Source: Virgibacillus sp. NKC19-16
GTDB lineage: Bacteria > Bacillota > Bacilli > Bacillales > Amphibacillaceae
Direction of reading: 5' to 3'
DNA: 64,000 nucleotides
NCBI RefSeq assembly: GCF_021560035.1
Contig: NZ_CP074373.1
Location: forward strand, 3,765,765 to 3,829,764
The first letter of the stretch is position 1. Each line of letters begins with the position of its first letter. The notes under the pieces are model-generated. The model ran no database searches and was not told the DNA's origin. It saw nothing but the letters and a program-made list of their open reading frames with translations. Position numbers and translations under genes: made by a program. Of this stretch, positions 47,121-56,871 are shown piece by piece.

Positions 47121-48221
47121 TTACACATTAAACCGGAAATGGATAACATCGCCGTCTTTGACGAAATATTCCTTGCCTTCTAAACGAACATTACCATTTT
47201 CGCGGGCTTTATTCATGGATCCTGCATCCATTAAATCATCGTAGGAGACGGTTTCTGCACGAATAAAGCCTCTTTCAAAATCAGTGTGGATGATTCCTGC
47301 TGCTTGTGGTGCTTTAATGCCTTTGCGGAATGTCCATGCGCGTACTTCCTGCTCTCCGGCCGTGAAATACGTAGCCAAACCCAGTAATTGATAGGAAGCT
47401 TTGATAAGCTGATCCAGGCCGGATTCGGCAATGCCCAACTCATCTAAGTACATTTCTTTTTCTTCCTGCTCAAGTTCAGCAATTTCCGCTTCGATTTTCG
47501 CACAGACAATAATAACCTCTGCGCCTTCGTTAGCAGCATACGATTTTACCCTTTGCACATTCTCATTCGCGTCCGGATCCGCAATCTCATCTTCATTCAC
47601 ATTTGCCACATACAGTGTTGGTTTGCTTGTTAGTAAATGAAGCCCTTTTACAATCTTCCATTGGTCTTCTGTGAACTCCAGTGATCTTACGGACTTTTCC
47701 CCTTCCAGGCCAGCTTTTAGGTGATTGAGAACGTCCTGTTCAGCTAAAGCCTCTTTGTCCTTTTGCCTAGCCATTTTTTCGACGCGTTGCAAACGCTTAT
47801 TAACTGTCTCCAGGTCAGCTAAAATTAATTCCAGATTAATGATTTCAATATCATCAATTGGGTTAATTTTGCCGGATACGTGTGTGATATCATCATCCTG
47901 GAAACAACGCACCACCTGACAAATCGCGTCAACTTGGCGAATATGGGAAAGAAATTGGTTTCCTAGTCCCTCCCCCTTACTTGCACCTTCCACAATACCT
48001 GCAATATCCGTAAATTCAAAAGCTGTTGGTATTGTTTTTTTCGGTTTTACTAACTCTGTTAATTTATTTAAGCGATCGTCGGGAACCTCTACAATGCCGA
48101 CATTGGGATCAATTGTAGCAAACGGATAATTCGCCGCTTCCACCCCAGCTTGTGTAATTGCATTGAAAAGTGTAGATTTTCCTACATTGGGAAGTCCGAC
48201 AATTCCTGCTGTCAAAGACAT
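47121..48221 (-). CDS. ychF: redox-regulated ATPase/GTPase YchF
   Basis: Obg-family P-loop ATPase that binds ribosomes. It has G1 GLPNVGKSTLFNAIT, G3 FTDIAGIVEGASKGEGLGNQF, NVNE in place of NKxD (which gives ATP preference), a coiled-coil insert and the C-terminal TGS domain (VRAWTFRKGIKAPQAAGIIH, DGDVIHFRFNV). The 366 residues have standard length. The ATG follows CCTTAAGGAGTGAAAGTTGA. It precedes rpsF as in B. subtilis (yyaF). Confidence 0.97.
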   Translation of the reverse strand: MSLTAGIVGLPNVGKSTLFNAITQAGVEAANYPFATIDPNVGIVEVPDDRLNKLTELVKPKKTIPTAFEFTDIAGIVEGASKGEGLGNQFLSHIRQVDAICQVVRCFQDDDITHVSGKINPIDDIEIINLELILADLETVNKRLQRVEKMARQKDKEALAEQDVLNHLKAGLEGEKSVRSLEFTEDQWKIVKGLHLLTSKPTLYVANVNEDEIADPDANENVQRVKSYAANEGAEVIIVCAKIEAEIAELEQEEKEMYLDELGIAESGLDQLIKASYQLLGLATYFTAGEQEVRAWTFRKGIKAPQAAGIIHTDFERGFIRAETVSYDDLMDAGSMNKARENGNVRLEGKEYFVKDGDVIHFRFNV

Positions 48222-48310
48222 TCAACTTTCACTCCTTAAGGATTTCATTCATATGAACGCGTCAGTCATCCTAATTATAGATTTAACAAATTAAAAAGAC
48301 AAGCTTGTAA

Positions 48311-48345
48311 AAAGCAAAAATAGGCAACCGAAGTATGCCTATTTT
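48311..48345 (-). terminator. intrinsic terminator after yyzM
   Basis: Ten-bp perfect stem AAAATAGGCA / TGCCTATTTT followed on the minus strand by TTGCTTTTTAC. Confidence 0.75.
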
Positions 48346-48432
48346 CATCTTTTACCCTATTATTTTTACTTTTTCTATCTATCTCTATGTCTATAATACT
48401 ACTTTAGTGGCAGTATAGTCAATTTTAACTAA

Positions 48433-48633
48433 TTATTCATTTTCTGCTTTTTCCAGTATTTTTTTCATTTTCTTGGTAAATTCCCTTCGTGGGATCATAA
48501 CACTGTGCCCGCAACCCTGACATTTAATCCGTATATCCATTCCCATACGAATAATTTTCCAGCGATTTTCTCCGCAAGGATGCGACTTTTTCATCTGTAC
48601 GACATCGTTCAATCCAAAGTGTTTATCCACCAT
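48433..48633 (-). CDS. yyzM: DUF951 protein YyzM
   Basis: A 66-residue protein: FGLNDVVQMKKSHPCGENRWKI, then IRIKCQGCGHSVMIPRREFTKK. The HPCG and CxxCG motifs suggest a zinc site. Found beside ychF in many Bacilli; the role is unknown. AAAGGAGAAAGCCAA before the ATG at 48633 decides the start; the open frame extends eight codons further. Confidence 0.9.
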   Translation of the reverse strand: MVDKHFGLNDVVQMKKSHPCGENRWKIIRMGMDIRIKCQGCGHSVMIPRREFTKKMKKILEKAENE

Positions 48634-48668
48634 TTGGCTTTCTCCTTTTTTCAACAATTATACCACGT

Positions 48669-49574
48669 TTACTGTTCGCGCTCCCTATTTTGCTCTGTTA
48701 TTGTTTCTCTATCACTTCGATTATACATCACAACACGCGGCGCCGGAATTTGGATACCTTCTTTGTATAATTGATCCTGCATTTCTTTTCGGATATTTCG
48801 CTCACCAGCCCACTGGAAGCCTGGCAGCGTATCTGCGATCACACGAATGACAAAATGGGATACTTCCAAGTTCTGTACACCGATAATCTCCGGTGTTCCT
48901 AAAATAAATTCATATTTTCCGGGTAGCGTCGCTGCTACCTCATTAATGATTCTTTCCGCATCTTCAACATTGCTTTCATATGGAATATTAATATCTACGA
49001 GAGATAAGCCATTATGAGTTGAATAATTGGTAACTTGAGTGACATTACCGTTTGGCAGCACATTCATTTCGCCTGTCCAGCTTAAAACTTTCGTCGTGCG
49101 CAGACCAATTTCTTCCACGGTTCCTTCAACTCCGGCCACTGCTACATAATCACCAACAGAAAATTGGTCTTCAAAGATAATAAAGAATCCGGAAATAACA
49201 TCACGCACTAGATTCTGTGCACCGAAACCAATTGCTAGCCCGGCAACACCAGCACCAGCCAAGAGCGCTCCTACCTGAAAACCTAATACGTTGTCGAGAA
49301 TCATAATAAAAGCAATAAAATAAACAACATACGCGACAACATTTTTAATTAATTTCTTAAGCGTATTTTCCCTTCGCTCTGTAATTCGAATTCGGCTGCC
49401 CTTTTCTCTATTGCTAAAGAGTCGATTAACAAGTTTTCTAGTGACTTTCACAATCGTAACGGCCAAAACTAAAATAAGGATTATCCTTAAGATACCAGTC
49501 CCTATCATTATCCAAAGTTCTGGACCAGTCAGATAGTCCCATAGAGATGTGAATTGATTTGTGATTGTTTCCAT
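48669..49574 (-). CDS. small-conductance mechanosensitive channel (MscS family)
   Basis: A 301-residue MscS-type channel that opens under membrane tension to release osmolytes. Three helices lie near 18-40, 68-90 and 92-118; the pore helix GALLAGAGVAGLAIGFGAQN has the alternating Gly/Ala pattern of MscS TM3. The beta domain follows (VGDYVAVAGVEGTVEEIGLRTTKVLSW, NVTQVTNYS). GGAGG before the ATG at 49574 decides the start. It ends 36 bases before yyzM and may be cotranscribed with it. Confidence 0.92.
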   Translation of the reverse strand: METITNQFTSLWDYLTGPELWIMIGTGILRIILILVLAVTIVKVTRKLVNRLFSNREKGSRIRITERRENTLKKLIKNVVAYVVYFIAFIMILDNVLGFQVGALLAGAGVAGLAIGFGAQNLVRDVISGFFIIFEDQFSVGDYVAVAGVEGTVEEIGLRTTKVLSWTGEMNVLPNGNVTQVTNYSTHNGLSLVDINIPYESNVEDAERIINEVAATLPGKYEFILGTPEIIGVQNLEVSHFVIRVIADTLPGFQWAGERNIRKEMQDQLYKEGIQIPAPRVVMYNRSDRETITEQNREREQ

Positions 49575-49588
49575 GATGTAACCTCCAT

Positions 49589-50617
49589 TCAATTACTGTG
49601 TCTATTTTCCATTTTGTTCCAAATCGGGTATAACAACAATCGGGTCAGTACATATAAATTTAATATCCCATACACAGGGTAAACATAGGCAACCAATGTT
49701 GAAAATCCTAATTGCGTTAATGGAATCATTGTAGCTAAGGTTACGATGACAATCAACCATAAGGGTTTCTTAAAATAGTCCTTTATCCTAGTTACAATTC
49801 CAAGCACCCCAGCTGCTGCCGTTGTGAAAATAGCAAACCAAAGCAGAATACTCATCAATATAAGTATTTCAAATGGATAATGCTTCAGTATCGCAAATAA
49901 AGGTATTTCATATAACAACAATTCATCAGCAATTTGAATTAAGCTATTATTGTAAATATAGGAAATAACCCCTAATATAAGTCCACTACCCACACACGCA
50001 ATCCAAATTTCCTGCCTTGATCTGATCTTATTCCCAATTGCTCCAAGTACCGCTATTAATGGCAGAATATTCAATGCCGTAAACGGGAATGCTGCAGTCC
50101 AATTCCGCTGTTCCTGCCAATGGGAAAACAATGCCAACTCCTGATCGATGGTAAATAATAATAGAATAAATAGAAGCCCGCCAAGTAAAAGCGGCAAAAT
50201 AAATTGATTCATTGCTAATAAACCATTTATATCCTTCAAAAATAAAATAATCAAAGCAATAACCATAATACCTATACCCAACCAATAGGGTAAGTTAAAC
50301 GCCTGTCCTGTCGCCCCACTTCCAGCAATCATGACAACAGTAGTCGTGAACAAATATAAAAATATCATAACATCATAGAATCCGGTTAATCTTCCACCCA
50401 CAATTTCACGTAATACCGGCAGATACTGTGTTGATTTACGCTCATAACTAACCTTTAAAATCACACCACATGACACCGAGAAAAAGATAACAAACAAAAG
50501 AATAGCCAGTCCACTTTCATGGCCAAAAAATTGCCATAATTCTCTTCCGGAAGCATAACCTGCTCCAATTGTCGTCCCTATAATTAAAAACATCCATTTC
50601 AGACCTGCACTCCACAT
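49589..50617 (-). CDS. YkvI-like membrane protein (APC-type fold)
   Basis: A 342-residue protein with about ten membrane helices. The start MWSAGLKWMFLIIGTTIGAGYASGRELWQFFG has the GxxxGAGYASG pattern of YkvI proteins, related to the amino-acid permease and germination-transporter folds. It ends 15 bases before the MscS start, so they are probably cotranscribed. The substrate is unknown. The gene is divergent from yyaC. Confidence 0.85.
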   Translation of the reverse strand: MWSAGLKWMFLIIGTTIGAGYASGRELWQFFGHESGLAILLFVIFFSVSCGVILKVSYERKSTQYLPVLREIVGGRLTGFYDVMIFLYLFTTTVVMIAGSGATGQAFNLPYWLGIGIMVIALIILFLKDINGLLAMNQFILPLLLGGLLFILLLFTIDQELALFSHWQEQRNWTAAFPFTALNILPLIAVLGAIGNKIRSRQEIWIACVGSGLILGVISYIYNNSLIQIADELLLYEIPLFAILKHYPFEILILMSILLWFAIFTTAAAGVLGIVTRIKDYFKKPLWLIVIVTLATMIPLTQLGFSTLVAYVYPVYGILNLYVLTRLLLYPIWNKMENRHSN

Positions 50618-50705
50618 CCCAGTTCCTCCAATATTTTTCAGAATCGATGTATAGAACGATGAAAATATCCGTATACTATACCAATATGATTGTGGAGGCT
50701 AAGCT

Positions 50706-51323
50706 ATGAATCTTAAAAACCGTTTTAATCCGAAAAAAGAGACGATGAGAATGTTACATACCGATCCCGAATTACTCACGAGAATGAGTGAAAAAATAAT
50801 TTCATGGCTTCTTCCATTCCCGCGTGAGTATATCGTTGTCTGTATCGGGACAGATCGTTCTACAGGAGATGCACTCGGGCCATTAGCCGGGACAACCTTC
50901 TCCGCAATGAAACCAAAGCATCTAACCATTTATGGAACCTTACACGAACCAGTCCATGCAACAAATTTAGAAGAATACTTCAAACAAATTAACAATAATC
51001 ACCGAAACCCTTATATCATTGCAGTTGATGCCTGTCTGGGAAAGGATCATTCTATAGGTCAGCTTATTACGGCGACAGGACCAGTAAAGCCAGGCGCAGC
51101 CCTAAACAAGCCACTCCCAGCAATTGGGGACATGCATATTACTGGAGTAGTCAACATTGGCGGATTTATGGAACATGCCATTTTACAAAACACAAGACTT
51201 TCCGTTGTAACAGACATGGCAAATAAAATAGCATTATTGTTGAGTGTGATTGACTCTCGGATGACATCTAATCATCCGCTTACTGCAGTTATCAAACAGC
51301 AGGAGCATTCAAAAACGATATGA
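50706..51323 (+). CDS. yyaC: sporulation protein YyaC (DUF1256)
   Basis: A 205-residue protein with VVCIGTDRSTGDALGPLAGT, HATNLEEYFKQI, VDACLGKDHSIGQL and GDMHITGVVNIGGFMEHA, typical of DUF1256, which resembles the germination protease GPR fold. In B. subtilis yyaC is expressed early in the forespore and is adjacent to the parAB genes, as here. The ATG follows GTGGAGGCTAAGCT. Its exact substrate is unknown. Confidence 0.93.
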   Translation: MNLKNRFNPKKETMRMLHTDPELLTRMSEKIISWLLPFPREYIVVCIGTDRSTGDALGPLAGTTFSAMKPKHLTIYGTLHEPVHATNLEEYFKQINNNHRNPYIIAVDACLGKDHSIGQLITATGPVKPGAALNKPLPAIGDMHITGVVNIGGFMEHAILQNTRLSVVTDMANKIALLLSVIDSRMTSNHPLTAVIKQQEHSKTI

Positions 51324-51360
51324 TTTAATACTCCCTTTATATATTAGGGTACTTTCTAAA

Positions 51361-51500
51361 GGATTGGGACTGGACCAAAGGTTCGCCCCACCGGAAACAT
51401 TTGTTGTTTTGACACAAAAAATATAAACTGCGACATTATATGGAGTACTCTCCGCCGTCCGTGTTCGTTCCGGGCAGTTGCGGACCTTAGGGCAGTTATT
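51361..51500 (+). repeat. intergenic repeat related to the region 60790-61232
   Basis: Begins GGATTGGGACTGGACCAAA, then AAACATTTGTTG, ACAAAAAATATAAA, GTTCGTTCCGGGCAG and CCTTAGGGCA. The same words occur in or near 60790-61232: GATTGGGACTGCACCAAA, AAACATTTGGTG and ACAAAAAATATAAAA on the minus strand, and CACCTTAGGGCA on the plus strand. Both are intergenic, GC-rich in their second part, and open no frame. Confidence 0.55.
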
Positions 51501-51525
51501 TTTTGTATTAATTCGTTTTATTAAC

Positions 51526-52152
51526 TTAGGCTTCGCGCGATAAGGATTTCCGATCTTTTCTTCTTTTTATAAGAGCTTCCACTTTATTAAACGCCCATTG
51601 CAGTCCTAATCCTTGAAGTACGACGCCTACAATCGTTGTAGCTGTTAATATCCAAATTGAAACGGCATTTTCAATGGTGAAAATTTGATGGCCGAAGAAT
51701 AATAAATGACTTCCCACAACAAATAAAGCATTAATAAAGGTAGAAACGGAACTTTCCAGGTTCCAAATAACGACAGATGCAACTAATAATAGAATGAGAA
51801 AGATGGAGCCTACGATTGTGATTGATTTATACGTGAGCTTCTCTACATATGGTGTCACATAATATTTTACAATCGTTTTAATTCGGAATAAATAAAACAC
51901 CCGTACAATTCTAGCCACCTGAAAGAACTGATCTAATGGAATGATAGCCAGAAGCATAAATGGATTTTGTTTAATAAAATTCCACTTTTCCTTATAGATT
52001 AATAACCGGATGGAAAAGTCAGCAAAAAATATAATCCATACAATGAAATTCACAGTTGAATTATAGGTGTCTTCAGTCCATATTGTAATGATTGTAAGCA
52101 TAACTAGGAGAATCATAATTCCCTCATATGCAATTTTCATCACGCGTTGCAT
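51526..52152 (-). CDS. voltage-sensor-like membrane protein lacking a potassium filter
   Basis: A 208-residue protein with about six helices and the architecture of a bacterial ion channel. The fourth helix carries spaced arginines (QVARIVRVFYLFRIKTIVK), as in voltage sensors. Where potassium channels have TVGYGD between the last two helices, this reads VVGSHLLFFGHQIFTIENA, so the selectivity filter is absent. It ends in a basic tail (IKRRKDRKSL). I call it ion-transporter-like rather than a channel. GAGGAG is placed for the ATG at 52152; 52155 and 52167 are also possible. Alone. Confidence 0.78.
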   Translation of the reverse strand: MQRVMKIAYEGIMILLVMLTIITIWTEDTYNSTVNFIVWIIFFADFSIRLLIYKEKWNFIKQNPFMLLAIIPLDQFFQVARIVRVFYLFRIKTIVKYYVTPYVEKLTYKSITIVGSIFLILLLVASVVIWNLESSVSTFINALFVVGSHLLFFGHQIFTIENAVSIWILTATTIVGVVLQGLGLQWAFNKVEALIKRRKDRKSLSREA

Positions 52153-52170
52153 CATGTATCTCCTCATTTT

Positions 52171-52224
52171 AAGGAGCCTGACCCCTTACGATAGTACATT
52201 AAAGTAGTAAGGGACAGGCCCCAT
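52171..52224. repeat. palindromic intergenic repeat, copy 2 of the CCTGTCCC type
   Basis: Left arm AAGGAGCCTGACCCCTTAC, right arm GTAAGGGACAGGCCCC, with a central ACATTAAAGTA. The centre and arms match the repeat at 39964. Confidence 0.65.
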
Positions 52225-52232
52225 AGAAATTA

Positions 52233-52937
52233 TTAAAATAGTTGATAGATATAATAGACTACAGCAACTGTCACGATAGATGGTAATAGATTCCCAATAC
52301 GGATTTGTGTAATTTTTAATAGGTTAAATCCGATTGCTAGAATCAAAAGTCCTCCTACAGCAGTGAGCTCTACAATCAATCCGTTCAGAAAAGCCTCTGG
52401 CAGCCATTGGTTGATATATGTTGCGAGTAATGCAATTGCCCCCTGATAAAGCACAACAGGAACGACAGAAAGCATAACACCAAAACCTAATGTTGTTGTT
52501 AACACAAGCGCAACAAATCCATCCATAACCCCCTTGGTTATTAATAGCTCATGGTCACCGCGAAGGCCGCTATCCAAAGCTCCAATAACTGCCATAGCAC
52601 CAATGACAAATATTAAAGATGCCGTCACAAAACCCTGTGCTACACTAAAGTCATCTTTTGTTGTTGTGAATTTGCTGCCTATCCATCCCCCGAGTCGGTT
52701 AAGTCCCTCCTCCAAACGTAGCAACTCACCAATAATTCCTCCGGTAAGCAAACTTAATAGAACAACAATAATTTTGTCTGTTTCAAAAGCCATTTGTAAT
52801 CCAATAAACAGTACAGCAAGCCCAATTCCATGCATGACTGTTTCCTTAAATCTTTCTGGAATTTTTGTAAAAAATAAGCCAAGTAAACTTCCAGCAACAA
52901 TTAACGCCCCATTCACTAATGTACCGAATAAAACCAT
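52233..52937 (-). CDS. DUF554 family membrane protein
   Basis: A 234-residue protein with about seven helices: MVLFGTLVNGALIVAGSLLGLFF, GIIGELLRLEEGLNRLGGWIG, GAMAVIGALDSGLRGDHELL and VVYYIYQLF. DUF554 members lie next to parB in several Bacilli; transport is presumed but the substrate is unknown. The ATG follows GATGGATCA, a weak ribosome-binding site. Confidence 0.9.
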   Translation of the reverse strand: MVLFGTLVNGALIVAGSLLGLFFTKIPERFKETVMHGIGLAVLFIGLQMAFETDKIIVVLLSLLTGGIIGELLRLEEGLNRLGGWIGSKFTTTKDDFSVAQGFVTASLIFVIGAMAVIGALDSGLRGDHELLITKGVMDGFVALVLTTTLGFGVMLSVVPVVLYQGAIALLATYINQWLPEAFLNGLIVELTAVGGLLILAIGFNLLKITQIRIGNLLPSIVTVAVVYYIYQLF

Positions 52938-53000
52938 TGATCCATCTCCATTGTCGATTATTTTATGTAATTATCTTTATAGACTTCAGAAGCAATAAAT

Positions 53001-53016
53001 TGTTTCACGTGGAACA
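53001..53016. promoter_or_regulatory. parS site (one base off)
   Basis: TGTTTCACGTGGAACA is the ParB-binding palindrome with one non-symmetric base, a variant also found among B. subtilis parS sites. It lies downstream of parB. Confidence 0.85.
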
Positions 53017-53149
53017 ATTTTAAAATTTATTATTAGAGAACTTATTTTATAGCCAGGAATGTAGGGTGAACCAGATCTCACATGCTTTCAACGCAAATAG
53101 CGTTTAGCCAATGAATAAATAAAAACATTTTACTATCTCTACATTATAA

Positions 53150-53182
53150 CAAAAGACTAACGCAAAATCTGCGTCAGTCTTC
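53150..53182 (-). terminator. terminator of parAB
   Basis: Minus strand AAGACTGACGCA pairs with TGCGTTAGTCTT (one G-U pair), then TTTGTT, 13 bases past parB. Confidence 0.8.
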
Positions 53183-53194
53183 AATCAAACAAGT

Positions 53195-54034
53195 TTATTT
53201 TTCCAATACATCAATGAGACGCTCCAGGTCATCATCCGTATAAAATTCAATTTCGATCTTCCCTTTACGTTTACCCCGATGAATAGTTACACCCGTTCCT
53301 AGACGATCTCTTAATACAGATTCTCTTTCCTGTATAAATACATCCTTTTTCAGTTTTTCCTTTTTCTTTGGTGCAGGCTCTTCATTTAATTGGATGATTA
53401 ACTGTTCTACCTGTCTGACATTCAAATTTTCTTTGCGTATTTTATTAACAAACGTGACTAATTTATCTTTATTCTTTAATCCTAATAATGCACGTCCATG
53501 CCCCATTGAAAGTTCTCCATTATTAATATATGCAATTACTTGATCAGGCAAAGAGAGCAGGCGAACAATATTAGCTATGTGGGAGCGGCTTTTACCTAAA
53601 CGCTTTGATAGTTCATCCTGTGTTACTTTTAGCTCGTTCATTAAATTAGCATACGCGTGTGCTTCTTCGATTGGTGTTAAATCTTCTCGTTGCAGGTTTT
53701 CCAGTAATCCAAGTTCCATCATTTTTTCGTCCGTTAGTTCTTTTACAACAGCAGGAACAGTTTCCAGGCCAGCCTCTTTCGCAGCACGATAGCGTCGTTC
53801 CCCTACTACAATTTCATACCCTTTAATGCTTTTGCGGACAATTAATGGCTGAATAATCCCGTATTCTAAGATAGATTCCTTCAATTCCTCTATGGCATCT
53901 GCCTGGAAGTTTTTTCTAGGTTGATAAGGATTCGGTCTACATTCGCCTATAGCAATTTCATGGACTGTATCATCGTCTTGTTTCTCAATGTCAGGAAATA
54001 AAGCATTAATACCTTTACCCAACCCTTTCGCCAT
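53195..54034 (-). CDS. parB: chromosome-partitioning protein ParB (Spo0J)
   Basis: A CTPase clamp that loads at parS sites and spreads. 279 residues: MAKGLGKGINALFPD, NPYQPRKNF, VVGERRYRAAKEAG (CTP-binding GERR motif), LLENLQREDLTPIEEA, HTH LGKSRSHIANIVRLLSL, and the C-terminal dimer domain. It overlaps parA by 20 bases. The start at 54034 fits GGAAGTGGTTGCCA; a TTG at 54040 also opens the frame. Both parS sites are in the window. Confidence 0.97.
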   Translation of the reverse strand: MAKGLGKGINALFPDIEKQDDDTVHEIAIGECRPNPYQPRKNFQADAIEELKESILEYGIIQPLIVRKSIKGYEIVVGERRYRAAKEAGLETVPAVVKELTDEKMMELGLLENLQREDLTPIEEAHAYANLMNELKVTQDELSKRLGKSRSHIANIVRLLSLPDQVIAYINNGELSMGHGRALLGLKNKDKLVTFVNKIRKENLNVRQVEQLIIQLNEEPAPKKKEKLKKDVFIQERESVLRDRLGTGVTIHRGKRKGKIEIEFYTDDDLERLIDVLEK

Positions 54035-54788
54035 TGGCAACCACTTCCTTTGCTAATTCAAGATATACATCTGCTCCTTTTGATTTTGGATCATACGTAA
54101 GAATTGGCTGCCCATGACTTGGGGCCTCTCCTAAACGTACCGTACGTGGAATGACAGATTTATAGACTTTATCCTGAAAATATTTTTTAACCTCTTCAAT
54201 TACCTGTATTCCTAAATTTGTTCGGGCATCCAGCATTGTCAGCAATACACCTTCGATCATTAAATGGTTATTTAAATGTTTTTGCACAAGGCGTATTGTA
54301 TTTAATAACTGGCTTAGCCCCTCAAGTGCATAGTATTCACACTGGACTGGAATCAATACTGTGTCTGATGCTGTTAATGCATTTAGCGTTAATAATCCTA
54401 AAGATGGTGGACAATCGATAATAATGTAATCATATGTTTCTTTGAGCTCTGCTAAAGAATTTTTAAGCCTTATTTCTCGTGATATGATCTGGACTAGTTC
54501 AATTTCTGCTCCAGAAAGTTGAATCGTTGCAGGTATAATATCTAAGTTGCTTACATTTGTTGAAACACAAACTTCCTCAGCTGGTAAATCTTCTACTAAA
54601 ACATTATAGATACATTGATTCATATCCGCTTTATTAATACCTACGCCACTTGTCGCGTTTCCTTGTGGATCTATATCTACAAGTAATACTTTATTACCTA
54701 ATTGTGCAAGTCCTGCACTTAAGTTAACCGATGAAGTTGTCTTTCCAACGCCACCTTTTTGATTTGCGATGGACATAATTTTTCCCAT
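54015..54788 (-). CDS. parA: chromosome-partitioning ATPase ParA (Soj)
   Basis: A Walker-type ATPase of 257 residues with MSIANQKGGVGKTTSSVNL (deviant Walker A), VDIDPQGNATSGVG and IIDCPPSLG. Soj regulates DnaA and moves ParB-bound origins. The start MGKI is that of Soj and follows GGTAGGTGTCAAC. It is in an operon with parB and separated from noc by a terminator. Confidence 0.97.
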   Translation of the reverse strand: MGKIMSIANQKGGVGKTTSSVNLSAGLAQLGNKVLLVDIDPQGNATSGVGINKADMNQCIYNVLVEDLPAEEVCVSTNVSNLDIIPATIQLSGAEIELVQIISREIRLKNSLAELKETYDYIIIDCPPSLGLLTLNALTASDTVLIPVQCEYYALEGLSQLLNTIRLVQKHLNNHLMIEGVLLTMLDARTNLGIQVIEEVKKYFQDKVYKSVIPRTVRLGEAPSHGQPILTYDPKSKGADVYLELAKEVVANGERVG

Positions 54789-54942
54789 GTTGACACCTAC
54801 CTATTAGAAAAACGTTCTTTTTTCGTCCACTTTTAATGGCCAAAATTCTTATAAAATGCTATATCTTCTATTCTATCACTAATTCGATACCAACTACTAT
54901 ATATATTTACTTTTGTTAAAAAAATGTAATTTGAGTTGTGTT

Positions 54943-54972
54943 GAAAACACCCATCTTCCTTGTAAAGATGGG
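54943..54972 (-). terminator. terminator of noc
   Basis: Stem CCCATCTT / AAGATGGG followed on the minus strand by TGTTTTC. Confidence 0.75.
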
Positions 54973-54999
54973 CATACTTAAAAAATATTATAATATTTA

Positions 55000-55869
55000 T
55001 TATTTCTTTTTCGGTATTTTAATCGTTATTTGATAATAATCATCATGTTCCTTTTCATCAGATTCCACATCAACACCTGTATCTGACACCATGTTTAATG
55101 ACTGACGAATTGTATTCATGGCGATACGAACATCTTTATTAAATCCCTTTAACTTTGTACGCTTTTTCTTTTGGCCCGCGTCTGGCTTTTGCATTTTAGC
55201 AATGCGCTCTTCTGTCTGTTTCACATTTAAATCATTTTCCAAAATAGCCTGTAAGACTTTCACTTGTTCTTCGGGTTCACTTAATTTAATCAAAGCACGC
55301 GCATGACGTTCCGTGATTTCCTTATTTAATATTGCTTGCTGTACCTCTTCGGAAAGCTTTAGTAACCTTAGTTTATTTGCAATTGTCGATTGGTTTTTAC
55401 CTAGTCTTTGTGCTAAAGCCTCTTGTGTTAAATCATGAAGCTTCAATAATTGATCATATGCGGTCGCTTCTTCAATAACGGTTAATTCTTCCCGTTGAAG
55501 GTTTTCAATTAAAGCTACAGACGCTGTTTCTGCCTCTGTCATATTGCGGATGATCGCGGAGATATTCTCCCATTCTAGTGATTGAACAGCTCGCCATCTT
55601 CGCTCACCAGCAATAATCTCGTATTTTTTATCATCTTCGCCTTCCAATTCTCGAACAATAATTGGTTGAATCATTCCGTGTGTATGAATTGTTTGAGCTA
55701 ACTCATTTATTTTTTCATCACTAAAAATAGATCTCGGTTGATACCGATTGGGTTCGATCTTATTTACTGGAAGCTGCATCACTTCGTCCGGATGATAAAT
55801 TTCCTCTTCTGGTTCAGAATCAGATTTATCCCCCAAACCAAACACTCGACTAAAAGGACGTACCATCAT
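55000..55869 (-). CDS. noc: nucleoid occlusion protein Noc
   Basis: A ParB paralogue of 289 residues that binds NBS sites and the membrane and stops division over the nucleoid. The N-terminal [15 protein letters not shown] carries the short amphipathic membrane-binding segment seen in Noc. [30 protein letters not shown] (CTP site) and the [20 protein letters not shown] follow. It lies between rsmG and parA, the usual Noc position. Confidence 0.95.
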   Translation of the reverse strand: MMVRPFSRVFGLGDKSDSEPEEEIYHPDEVMQLPVNKIEPNRYQPRSIFSDEKINELAQTIHTHGMIQPIIVRELEGEDDKKYEIIAGERRWRAVQSLEWENISAIIRNMTEAETASVALIENLQREELTVIEEATAYDQLLKLHDLTQEALAQRLGKNQSTIANKLRLLKLSEEVQQAILNKEITERHARALIKLSEPEEQVKVLQAILENDLNVKQTEERIAKMQKPDAGQKKKRTKLKGFNKDVRIAMNTIRQSLNMVSDTGVDVESDEKEHDDYYQITIKIPKKK

Positions 55870-55942
55870 CAGACACCACCTTTATATTCAACTTATACTC
55901 TATATATTAGAAACTAGAAAAACTAACAATCTATGTAAAAAT

Positions 55943-55958
55943 TGTTTCACGTGAAACA
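55943..55958. promoter_or_regulatory. parS site (perfect palindrome)
   Basis: TGTTTCACGTGAAACA, the exact ParB-binding consensus, upstream of noc. Confidence 0.95.
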
Positions 55959-56090
55959 ATTAAAAAACACTATTACACATCAGTGAATAGCCAATCCCAC
56001 ACCTATATTATATTTTACCATAAATAGACTCGAAAAAGTACGAAATAATTAAAAGTTTATCTATGAAAAAATAAAATGCTGGAAACACCT

Positions 56091-56813
56091 TTATAAAATA
56101 GGCTCTTTATTTGGTGTTCCAGCTTTTCTTGGATACTTTTTTGGCGTGTTTCCCGTCTTATTTATCATTACAATCGATCGTTCACTGTCCTCTTGAGGCA
56201 ACATGAATGTGTGGGTTTTATCTATTTTTCCACCTAATAATGCGATAGCAGATTCCCCGTCCTCTAATTCCTCATGGGCTTTGGAACCTTTCATTGCAAT
56301 AAATAAACCATTCTTCTTTACAAGTGGTAAACATAATTCACTTAATACAGACATTCGCGCAACCGCCCTGGCTGTCACTATATCGAATGTCTCCCTGAAC
56401 GCGCGATTTTTACCGAAATTTTCTGCCCGATCATGATGAAATGCTACGTTCGTTAGCTCAAGCTGTGTTGCTAAGTGATTTAAAAAGGTAATCCGCTTTT
56501 TTAGTGAGTCTACAATAGTTACATGTAAATGAGGGAAACATATTTTAAGTGGGATGCTTGGAAAACCAGCCCCAGCACCTACATCACAAATAGAAATATC
56601 ACTTTTAAAATCATAATGAAAAGCTAATGCTATCGAGTCATAGAAATGCTTTAAATAAACATCTTCTTCATCTGTTAAGGATGTCAGATTTATCTTTTCA
56701 TTCCATTCTACTAATGTTCGAAAATAAATGGAAAATTGCTCCATTTGATGATCACTTAATACAATTCCTTTTTCACTTAATGCTTCTCTGAAATGTTGCG
56801 GATTCATTGGCAT
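56091..56813 (-). CDS. rsmG: 16S rRNA (guanine527-N7)-methyltransferase RsmG
   Basis: A SAM-dependent methyltransferase of 240 residues: [38 protein letters not shown] (SAM motif I), [14 protein letters not shown], and [24 protein letters not shown]. It modifies G527 in 16S rRNA; its loss gives low-level streptomycin resistance in other bacteria. The start at 56813 follows AAGGAGATTTC. It lies 58 bases after mnmG. Confidence 0.97.
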   Translation of the reverse strand: MPMNPQHFREALSEKGIVLSDHQMEQFSIYFRTLVEWNEKINLTSLTDEEDVYLKHFYDSIALAFHYDFKSDISICDVGAGAGFPSIPLKICFPHLHVTIVDSLKKRITFLNHLATQLELTNVAFHHDRAENFGKNRAFRETFDIVTARAVARMSVLSELCLPLVKKNGLFIAMKGSKAHEELEDGESAIALLGGKIDKTHTFMLPQEDSERSIVMINKTGNTPKKYPRKAGTPNKEPIL

Positions 56814-56871
56814 GAAATCTCCTTAAAATGCGTGTCCAAAAAGTACCAGACTTTTTGGACATCCGCTTAGG

